A DNA stretch of 24,214 bases from Bodonicaedibacter sp963693005. Lineage in GTDB: Bacteria > Pseudomonadota > Alphaproteobacteria > UBA6184. Location: positions 1 to 24,214 of the forward strand of contig OY843691.1 in assembly GCA_963693005.1 (NCBI GenBank), given 5' to 3'. The position numbers and the translations under genes were made by a program. A model generated the notes under the pieces. That model had not been told where the DNA came from. It saw only the letters and a list, made by a program, of their open reading frames with translations, and searched no databases. Of this stretch, positions 10,001-16,190 are shown one piece after another (the stretch's first letter is position 1; the number at the start of each line of letters is the position of its first letter).

Positions 10001-10336
10001 GGTCTGCAGAACAGCAAGGAGCTCTACGACGAGCGGAACTTCGGCGCCCTTGCCCCTGTAGACGATGTACCACGTGAAACGATTTCGCACCTGATGACGG
10101 AGTGCCCATTCCTCAAGCCGAAGTGGAGGATGATGCGTGCAGTGCTGGGCATTCCAGAGGAGGCGGAGGTAGACTACTATGGCGACGAGCTGAAGGAGCG
10201 CATCGGCGTCCTGGAGCACCACTGTCATGAAGTAGAGCAACGGCTCCTTCAGGCAGCGGAGGGCAGACAGGAGGAGGTGGAGGCCGACAAGGAGAGGTGC
10301 CGCGGAGAGCTAGAACGCTTGTGGAGTCCGACATGA
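7046..10336 (+). CDS. LINE B reverse transcriptase - RNase H - zinc-finger protein, 5' partial
   Basis: Open frame of about 1095 codons ending at TGA 10334-10336. Its first codons run on from satellite sequence, so there is no native start. RT motifs: LRPGTCPGTDGI, DDYRPVSLTQTLCKLTEHVV, block A MLDCTKAFDCMNH (Asp 7688-7690), block B GAPQGSVLGP (from 7880), block C YLYADDITF (YADD at 7985-7996) and KLLGVRID. RNase H candidate catalytic residues: HIDAS (Asp 8768-8770), YTAEL (Glu 9011-9013), VTDSQS (Asp 9113-9115), FAHCGHELND (His 9257-9259) and VVADGA (Asp 9299-9301). A Gly/Asp-rich low-complexity stretch (about 9830-9897) precedes a finger ICGKPCTNMGGLTQH (Cys-X3-Cys-X8-His-X4-His, from 9944). 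The C-terminus is Glu-rich and probably coiled-coil (about 10185-10320). All RT and RNase H catalytic positions look intact. Confidence 0.88.
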   Translation, partial: EEKLAAFTRRAEKADWRMLKSIYTPAPRPAGAAKLQVLTNQYRNLYRRVGPRAKPVKVSSPGPRVTTTEVDAAIRRLRPGTCPGTDGIENELIKAAPAPVRAVITQMVRTSVRDGEVPTDWKTVECVALPKPNKPDDYRPVSLTQTLCKLTEHVVAARIRHFVPNIPDQYAFTPGCGTADVIANILHEAVETQLKRSKDRHFNQKAHRVLSTMLDCTKAFDCMNHRTLLDIMRRRGIPAHLIRWVRNWLSGRSMRVRDPDARAQGRKGKMGSTIHVNRGAPQGSVLGPLLWILYISELPEIIKNGDIDILVYLYADDITFTVGGSDEAEIQKKAQAAVDRFSEWAVRHDLKASHGKCETMWITRGRPKAVDIKLDGNVIAFKKDAVKLLGVRIDRTTTFKKHTEAAYTECRGRLKQLGAIGKRYSGPTPRQMHLFALQYVWSVILYGSEVWGPFCCDDTFKDIEKVANSAARIVSGTVSSTRTGDAISEGGFQLDAKRMAMLRSFSYVERTREKQRWDQRPRTVPPLEQDVQNHFRAWHQEVNALAGLTDVPRAPQVDLRWAPWETGWMSRVHIDASPPGQLSAGDDADLKHAANQKRIDGSVPHLRWLATSDGTAGEKEGHPLGCGGGYLFRERGVEIASGVEASWKGGCSYTAELMGMKALLGKLQQLLEELQQQGVTRRVNTLIVTDSQSVLARLKCGPLNKVHCPVEREIWNRLGDIAQHPNVRNIHLKFIFAHCGHELNDRIDVVADGARRLPEGPALYRDLKAAAKKALKEKMVGLRQQDSHRAGLGLTAQSKPRQMDIPKEMYAKMAQTRCGETPKFGRLSHRMGTFPTESCRFCTSDDAADSSWYAMQVIRFKDKMAREALSRLEDMKFDLATQLREGLSAEGKIVVDHIMYGTEEQILPPGGLNARRYMCVEDYVPPRQRGGGGDNDDGDGGGGGGDGNDDEVLQALGLAPQRRQRICGKPCTNMGGLTQHRVKIHGLQNSKELYDERNFGALAPVDDVPRETISHLMTECPFLKPKWRMMRAVLGIPEEAEVDYYGDELKERIGVLEHHCHEVEQRLLQAAEGRQEEVEADKERCRGELERLWSPT
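9830..9897 (+). repeat. Gly/Asp-encoding low-complexity tract in LINE B
   Basis: Imperfect GGT/GGC/GAC triplets encode a run of Gly and Asp between the RNase H region and the zinc finger. It is probably a flexible acidic linker; no equivalent is seen in LINE A. Confidence 0.75.
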
Positions 10337-10350
10337 TCAAAAAAAAAAAA

Positions 10351-10868
10351 CTGTGGCCGCGGACGGTTTTGACCTCATTACCCCGGTTTAGGGGTCGGAC
10401 CAGCAGCCTCGCCGTCGTCGAGCCGTACAACTGTGGCCGCGGACGGTTTTGACCTCATTACCCCGGTTTAGGGGTCGGATAGCAGCCTCGCCGTCGTCGA
10501 GCCGTACAACTGTGGCCGCGGACGGTTTTGACCTCATTACCCCGGTTTAGGGGTCGGACAGCACTCGCCGTCGTCGAGCCGTACAACTGTGGCCGCGGAC
10601 GGTTTTTGACCTCGTTACCCCGGTTTAGGGGTCGGACCAGCAGCCTCGCCGTCGTCGAGCCGTACAACTGTGGCCGCGGCGTCGTCGAGCCGTACAACTG
10701 TGGCCGCGGACGGTTTTGACCTCATTACCCCGGTTTAGGGGTCGGACAGCAAGCCTCGCCGTCGTCGAGCCGTACAACTGTGGCCGCGGACGGTTTTTGA
10801 CCTCGTTACCCCGGTTTAGGGGTCGGACAGCAGCCTCGCCGTCGTCGAGCCGTACAACTGTGGCCGCG
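10351..10868 (+). repeat. Satellite array, about 6.5 units, between LINE B and S1
   Basis: Same 80-bp family. It contains a rudimentary unit: after CTGTGGCCGCG at 10668-10678 the sequence jumps directly to GCGTCGTCGAGCC, omitting about 50 bases that include the telomere-like motif. The break lies exactly where retroelement 5' ends join elsewhere. Confidence 0.95.
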
Positions 10869-10878
10869 CCCGTGAGGG

Positions 10879-10951
10879 GTTCTGAGCTTCGGCCCAGGAC
10901 TTGGCGAATCTCTGTCGCCACCAGGCGCGTCCCCAGGTTGCGGATAGGGGA
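10879..10951 (+). other. Predicted structured RNA domain at the 5' end of the short elements (three hairpins)
   Basis: Three consecutive inverted repeats. GTTCTG (10879-10884) pairs with CAGGAC (10895-10900), with one G-U pair, and encloses GC-TTCG-GC, a UUCG tetraloop. TGGCGA (10902-10907) pairs with TCGCCA (10915-10920). TCCCC (10930-10934) pairs with GGGGA (10947-10951). The same bases occur at the start of S2-S6. By analogy with the L1Tc/RIME 5' region it may be a promoter, ribozyme or translation element; that function is inference. Confidence 0.5.
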
Positions 10952-11513
10952 ATTGTCGACGTCAGTCGGCATGTGGCTTTGCTGCCGAGAGCAGTCTAGT
11001 CGCCGCGGACAGCTAGAGTCGGCCGCCGGCTCCGTATGCCGGCGAATGTTGGGGCCCACCAGCGCGCCACAACTCCCACACCAAAACTGGTACCTGGCAC
11101 CCTTCCCTCCGGCCATTGTTGTTGCCCTGCCCTCAGCAATGGATAAATTCTGTTCAAATGTCAAATGTGTGTCAAATGCTCGGCCTGCCAGGGGCCCCCA
11201 CTCAGGGTTGAGGGATTGTTTTCGTCTGATTCTCACTCTCCGTCTTTCTCGTTCTTCCCGTCTGGTCACGCGGTCTACGTCTTGTTCTTGAGGTCTCGGA
11301 GGTCAGGCGGTGGCAAAATTGAGTACGAATCGTCTCGGGACGGTGATTCGGGGTTACGAAACGGCTAGGTTCCTCATCCTTCCGTTGTCGGCTCAGTGGT
11401 TCGCTCTCGTCAGGTGTCTCTCTTTTTGGTTCCAAGTCACATTTTCTTTGCGCTTCTGTATTCCAGCCGTAGGCCACTCGTATACTCTCTGTATAGTTTG
11501 TGGATGCGTGCTC

Positions 11514-11660
11514 AGCCCCCATCGGGGTTAGGGCTATGCGATTCGGAGAACTGCCCGACGCTTCTCGCCGTCACGCCCTTCGGGGCTCTTCCGATCGAAG
11601 GCAGGTTTTAGCGCAACCTGGCCGCCATGCGTTACTTTCTCTGGGCTTCGCAATCCCAGA
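11514..11660 (+). other. Cluster of 3' hairpins in the type-1 module (shown in S1)
   Basis: Four inverted repeats precede the tail: AGCCC (11514-11518) with GGGCT (11531-11535); GCCC-TTCG-GGGC (11575-11586), a UUCG tetraloop; CAGGTT (11602-11607) with AACCTG (11615-11620); and TCTGGG (11640-11645) with CCCAGA (11655-11660), about 25 bases before the A-tail. The copies in S0 and S2-S4 have the same bases. LINE proteins often bind a 3' hairpin, so this is a plausible recognition structure. Confidence 0.45.
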
Positions 11661-11697
11661 AAAGGATCTTGTGACGACGCTTGTCAAAAAAAAAAAA

Positions 11698-11950
11698 CTG
11701 TGGCCGCGGACGGTTTTTGACCTCGTTACCCCGGTTTAGGGGTCGGACTAGCAGCCTCGCCGTCGTCGAGCCGTACAACTGTGGCCGCGGACGGTTTTTG
11801 ACCTCGTTACCCCGGTTTAGGGGTCGGACAGCAGCCTCGCCGTCGTCGAGCCGTACAACTGTGGCCGCGGACGGTTTTTGACCTCGTTACCCCGGTTTAG
11901 GGGTCGGACCAGCAGCCTCGCCGTCGTCGAGCCGTACAACTCTGGCCGCG
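11698..11950 (+). repeat. Satellite array, about 3 units, between S1 and S2
   Basis: Three units of the GTTTTTGACCTCG variety. The last carries a variant target, CTCTGGCCGCG (11940-11950), with C in place of the usual G. Confidence 0.95.
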
Positions 11951-12778
11951 CCCGTGAGGGGTTCTGAGCTTCGGCCCAGGACTTGGCGAATCTCTGTCGC
12001 CACCAGGCGCGTCCCCAGGTTGCGGATAGGGGAATTGTCGACGTCAGTCGGCATGTGGCTTTGCTGCCGAGAGCAGTCTAGTCGCCGCGGACAGCTAGAG
12101 TCGGCCGCCGGCTCCGTATGCCGGCGAATGTTGGGGCCCACCAGTGCGCCACAACTCCCACACCAAAACTGGTACCTGGCACCCTTCCCTCCGGCCATTG
12201 TTGTTGCCCTGCCCTCAGCAATGGATAAATTCTGTTCAAATGTCAAATGTGTGTCAAATGCTCGGCCTGCCAGGGGCCCCCACTCAGGGTTGAGGGATTG
12301 TTTTCGTCTGATTCTCACTCTCCGTCTTTCTCGTTCTTCCCGTCTGGTCACGCGGTCTACGTCTTGTTCTTGAGGTCTCGGAGGTCAGGCGGTGGCAAAA
12401 TTGAGTACGAATCGTCTCGGGACGGTGATTCGGGGTTACGAAACGGCTAGGTTCCTCATCCTTCCGTTGTCGGCTCAGTGGTTCGCTCTCGTCAGGTGTC
12501 TCTCTTTTTGGTTCCAAGTCACATTTTCTTTGCGCTTCTGTATTCCAGCCGTAGGCCACTCGTATACTCTCTGTATAGTTTGTGGATGCGTGCTCAGCCC
12601 CCATCGGGGTTAGGGCTATGCGATTCGGAGAACTGCCCGACGCTTCTCGCCGTCACGCCCTTCGGGGCTCTTCCGATCGAAGGCAGGTTTTAGCGCAACC
12701 TGGCCGCCATGCGTTACTTTCTCTGGGCTTCGCAATCCCAGAAAAGGATCTTGTGACGGCGCTTGTCAAAAAAAAAAA
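11951..12778 (+). mobile_element. Short element S2: full-length type-1 non-autonomous retroelement
   Basis: Length 828 bp and almost identical to S1, with a tail of 11 A (12768-12778). The flanks differ by one base: CTCTGGCCGCG at the 5' side and CTGTGGCCGCG at the 3' side. This suggests a point mutation after insertion, or an exchange between arrays. Near the tail it has GACGGCGCTTGTC where S1 has GACGACGCTTGTC. Confidence 0.88.
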
Positions 12779-13896
12779 CTGTGGCCGCGGACGGTTTTTG
12801 ACCTCGTTACCCCGGTTTAGGGGTCGGACTAGCAGCCTCGCCGTCGTCGAGCCGTGCAACTGTGGCCGCGGACGGTTTTTGACCTCATTACCCCGGTTTA
12901 GGGGTCGGACAGCAGCCTCGCCGTCGTCGAGCCGTACAACTGTGGCCGCGGACGGTTTTTGACCTCGTTACCCCGGTTTAGGGGTCGGACCAGCAGCCTC
13001 GCCGTCGTCGAGCCGTACAACTGTGGCCGCGGACGGTTTTGACCTCATTACCCCGGTTTAGGGGTCGCAGCCTCGCCGTCGTCGAGCCGTACAACTGTGG
13101 CCGCGGACGGTTTTGACCTCATTACCCCGGTTTAGGGGTCGGATAGCAGCCTCGCCGTCGTCGAGCCGTACAACTGTGGCCGCGGACGGTTTTGACCTCA
13201 TTACCCCGGTTTAGGGGTCGGATAGCAGCCTCGCCGTCGTCGAGCCGTACAACTGTGGCCGCGGACGGTTTTGACCTCATTACCGGTTTAGGGGTCGGAT
13301 AGCAGCCTCGCCGTCGTCGAGCCGTACAACTGTGGCCGCGGACGGTTTTTGACCTCGTTACCCCGGTTTAGGGGTCGGACCAGCAGCCTCGCCGTCGTCG
13401 AGCCGTACAACTGTGGCCGCGGACGGTTTTGACCTCATTACCCCGGTTTAGGGGTCGGACCAGCAGCCTCGCCGTCGTCGAGCCGTACAACTGTGGCCGC
13501 GGACGGTTTTGACCTCATTACCCCGGTTTAGGGGTCGGACAGCACTCGCCGTCGTCGAGCCGTACAACTGTGGCCGCGGACGGTTTTGACCTCATTACCC
13601 CGGTTTAGGGGTCGGACAGCACTCGCCGTCGTCGAGCCGTACAACTGTGGCCGCGGACGGTTTTGACCTCATTACCCCGGTTTAGGGGTCGGACCAGCAG
13701 CCTCGCCGTCGTCGAGCCGTACAACTGTGGCCGCGGACGGTTTTGACCTCATTACCCCGGTTTAGGGGTCGGACAGCAAGCCTCGCCGTCGTCGAGCCGT
13801 ACAACTGTGGCCGCGGACGGTTTCTGACCTCGTTACCCCGGTTTAGGGGTCGGACCAGCAGCCTCGCCGTCGTCGAGCCGTACAACTGTGGCCGCG
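12779..13896 (+). repeat. Satellite array, about 14 units, between S2 and S3
   Basis: Mixture of unit subtypes (GGATAGCAG, GGACAGCACTCG, GGACCAGCAG). Two units carry small deletions: GGTTTAGGGGTCGCAGCC near 13060 and CATTACCGGTTTAGG near 13280, where CCC before the telomere-like motif is lost. The last full unit has GTTTCTGACCTCG, a marker also found just upstream of S4, S5 and S6. Confidence 0.95.
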
Positions 13897-14718
13897 CCCG
13901 TGAGGGGTTCTGAGCTTCGGCCCAGGACTTGGCGAATCTCTGTCGCCACCAGGCGCGTCCCCAGGTTGCGGATAGGGGAATTGTCGACGTCAGTCGGCAT
14001 GTGGCTTTGCTGCCGAGAGCAGTCTAGTCGCCGCGGACAGCTAGAGTCGGCCGCCGGCTCCGTATGCCGGCGAATGTTGGCGCCCACCAGTGCGCCACAA
14101 CTCCCACACCAAAACTGGTACCTGGCACCCTTCCCTCCGGCCATTGTTGTTGCCCTGCCCTCAGCAATGGATAAATTCTGTTCAAATGTCAAATGTGTGT
14201 CAAATGCTCGGCCTGCCAGGGGCCCCCACTCAGGGTTGAGGGATTGTTTTCGTCTGATTCTCACTCTCCGTCTTTCTCGTTCTTCCCGTCTGGTCACGCG
14301 GTCTACGTCTTGTTCTTGAGGTCTCGGAGGTCAGGCGGTGGCAAAATTGAGTACGAATCGGGACGGTGATTCGGGGTTACGAAACGGCTAGGTTCCTCAT
14401 CCTTCCGTTGTCGGCTCAGTGGTTCGCTCTCGTCAGGTGTCTCTCTTTTTGGTTCCAAGTCACATTTTCTTTGCGCTTCTGTATTCCAGCCGTAGGCCAC
14501 TCGTATACTCTCTGTATAGTTTGTGGATGCGTGCTCAGCCCCCATCGGGGTTAGGGCTATGCGATTCGGAGAACTGCCCGACGCTTCTCGCCGTCACGCC
14601 CTTCGGGGCTCTTCCGATCGAAGGCAGGTTTTAGCGCAACCTGGCCGCCATGCGTTACTTTCTCTGGGCTTCGCAATCCCAGAAAAGGATCTTGTGACGA
14701 CGCTTGTCAAAAAAAAAA
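13897..14718 (+). mobile_element. Short element S3: full-length type-1 non-autonomous retroelement
   Basis: Length 822 bp, flanked by CTGTGGCCGCG (13886-13896 and 14719-14729), with a tail of 10 A. Compared with S1 and S2 it lacks five bases (TCTCG) near 14360, giving GAATCGGGACGG, and has GTTGGCGCCC where S1 has GTTGGGGCCC. S4 shares both changes, so S3 and S4 are copies of one another. Confidence 0.88.
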
Positions 14719-15367
14719 CTGTGGCCGCGGACGGTTTTTGACCTCGTTACCCCGGTTTAGGGGTCGGACTAGCAGCCTCGCCGTCGTCGAGCCGTACAAC
14801 TGTGGCCGCGGACGGTTTTGACCTCATTACCCCGGTTTAGGGGTCGGATAGCAGCCTCGCCGTCGTCGAGCCGTACAACTGTGGCCGCGGACGGTTTTGA
14901 CCTCATTACCCCGGTTTAGGGGTCGGATAGCAGCCTCGCCGTCGTCGAGCCGTACAACTGTGGCCGCGGACGGTTTTGACCTCATTACCCCGGTTTAGGG
15001 GTCGGACAGCACTCGCCGTCGTCGAGCCGTACAACTGTGGCCGCGGACTGTTTTTGACCTCGTTACCCCGGTTTAGGGGTCGGACCAGCAGCCTCGCCGT
15101 CGTCGAGCCGTACAACTGTGGCCGCGGACGGTTTTGACCTCATTACCCCGGTTTAGGGGTCGGACCAGCAGCCTCGCCGTCGTCGAGCCGTACAACTGTG
15201 GCCGCGGACGGTTTTGACCTCATTACCCCGGTTTAGGGGTCGGACAGCAAGCCTCGCCGTCGTCGAGCCGTACAACTGTGGCCGCGGACGGTTTCTGACC
15301 TCGTTACCCCGGTTTAGGGGTCGGACCAGCAGCCTCGCCGTCGTCGAGCCGTACAACTGTGGCCGCG
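14719..15367 (+). repeat. Satellite array, about 8 units, between S3 and S4
   Basis: Contains a GGACTGTTTTTGACC unit near 15046 and ends with the GTTTCTGACCTCG unit next to S4. The last few units repeat the order seen upstream of S3, which suggests array duplication together with the element. Confidence 0.95.
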
Positions 15368-16190
15368 CCCGTGAGGGGTTCTGAGCTTCGGCCCAGGACT
15401 TGGCGAATCTCTGTCGCCACCAGGCGCGTCCCCAGGTTGCGGATAGGGGAATTGTCGACGTCAGTCGGCATGTGGCTTTGCTGCCGAGAGCAGTCTAGTC
15501 GCCGCGGACAGCTAGAGTCGGCCGCCGGCTCCGTATGCCGGCGAATGTTGGCGCCCACCAGTGCGCCACAACTCCCACACCAAAACTGGTACCTGGCACC
15601 CTTCCCTCCGGCCATTGTTGTTGCCCTGCCCTCAGCAATGGATAAATTCTGTTCAAATGTCAAATGTGTGTCAAATGCTCGGCCTGCCAGGGGCCCCCAC
15701 TCAGGGTTGAGGGATTGTTTTCGTCTGATTCTCACTCTCCGTCTTTCTCGTTCTTCCCGTCTGGTCACGCGGTCTACGTCTTGTTCTTGAGGTCTCGGAG
15801 GTCAGGCGGTGGCAAAATTGAGTACGAATCGGGACGGTGATTCGGGGTTACGAAACGGCTAGGTTCCTCATCCTTCCGTTGTCGGCTCAGTGGTTCGCTC
15901 TCGTCAGGTGTCTCTCTTTTTGGTTCCAAGTCACATTTTCTTTGCGCTTCTGTATTCCAGCCGTAGGCCACTCGTATACTCTCTGTATAGTTTGTGGATG
16001 CGTGCTCAGCCCCCATCGGGGTTAGGGCTATGCGATTCGGAGAACTGCCCGACGCTTCTCGCCGTCACGCCCTTCGGGGCTCTTCCGATCGAAGGCAGGT
16101 TTTAGCGCAACCTGGCCGCCATGCGTTACTTTCTCTGGGCTTCGCAATCCCAGAAAAGGATCTTTTGACGACGCTTGTCAAAAAAAAAAA
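15368..16190 (+). mobile_element. Short element S4: full-length type-1 non-autonomous retroelement
   Basis: Length 823 bp, flanked by CTGTGGCCGCG (15357-15367 and 16191-16201), with a tail of 11 A. It shares the five-base deletion of S3. Near the tail it has GGATCTTTTGACG as in S0, where S1-S3 have GGATCTTGTGACG. Confidence 0.88.

Larger units (their letters stand above)
7045..10350 (+). mobile_element. LINE B: 5'-truncated ingi/I-group-like non-LTR retrotransposon
   Basis: About 3.3 kb, containing the linker, RT, RNase H and zinc-finger parts of a LINE but no endonuclease. The 5' junction falls inside the coding region directly after CTGTGGCCGCG. The 3' end is CATGATC plus 12 A (10339-10350), followed by CTGTGGCCGCG again. 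Truncation at the 5' end with perfect flanking duplications marks it as a genuine insertion. Its protein is clearly diverged from that of LINE A although it sits in the same site of the satellite. The reading frame is open throughout, so the insertion may be fairly recent, but without the endonuclease this copy should not be autonomous. Confidence 0.9.
10869..11697 (+). mobile_element. Short element S1: full-length type-1 non-autonomous retroelement
   Basis: Length 829 bp, starting CCCGTGAGGGG and ending GACGCTTGTC plus 12 A (11686-11697). It is flanked by CTGTGGCCGCG (10858-10868 and 11698-11708). The first 555 bases (to 11423) form a 5' module shared with S2-S6. The remaining part, from TTTTTGG, is the type-1 3' module shared only with S0 and S2-S4. 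It encodes no RT or endonuclease, so it should depend on a LINE in trans. The 3' terminal GCTTGTC plus A-tail also ends LINE A. No convincing RNA polymerase III A and B boxes were seen, so a tRNA- or 5S-derived SINE is not supported. Confidence 0.88.

Noticed and set aside
8789..10240. Long minus-strand frame opposite the LINE B RNase H and zinc finger
   Set aside because: Same reason: the plus frame has intact catalytic motifs, and the antisense translation matches nothing.
10458..10697. Small proteins encoded by the satellite (recurring minus-strand frames beginning MYGSTTARLL and plus-strand frames with TSLPRFRGRT)
   Set aside because: They follow directly from the repeat sequence. Unit lengths of 78-81 bp shift the frame, so the frames end after two or three units, and there is no sign of selection.
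10869..11697. tRNA- or 5S-derived SINE with RNA polymerase III promoter
   Set aside because: I looked for A-box and B-box matches (GGTTCGA-type) and found no convincing pair at suitable spacing.
11396..11739. Overlapping small frames in the type-1 3' module
   Set aside because: Several frames overlap in different registers in the same stretch and run into the A-tail and satellite. The hairpin-rich sequence looks noncoding.
13888..14319. Plus-strand 143-codon frame through the short-element 5' module
   Set aside because: It starts in satellite DNA at the junction, has low-complexity Arg/Ser/Pro composition and matches no family. It recurs only because the element copies are recent.
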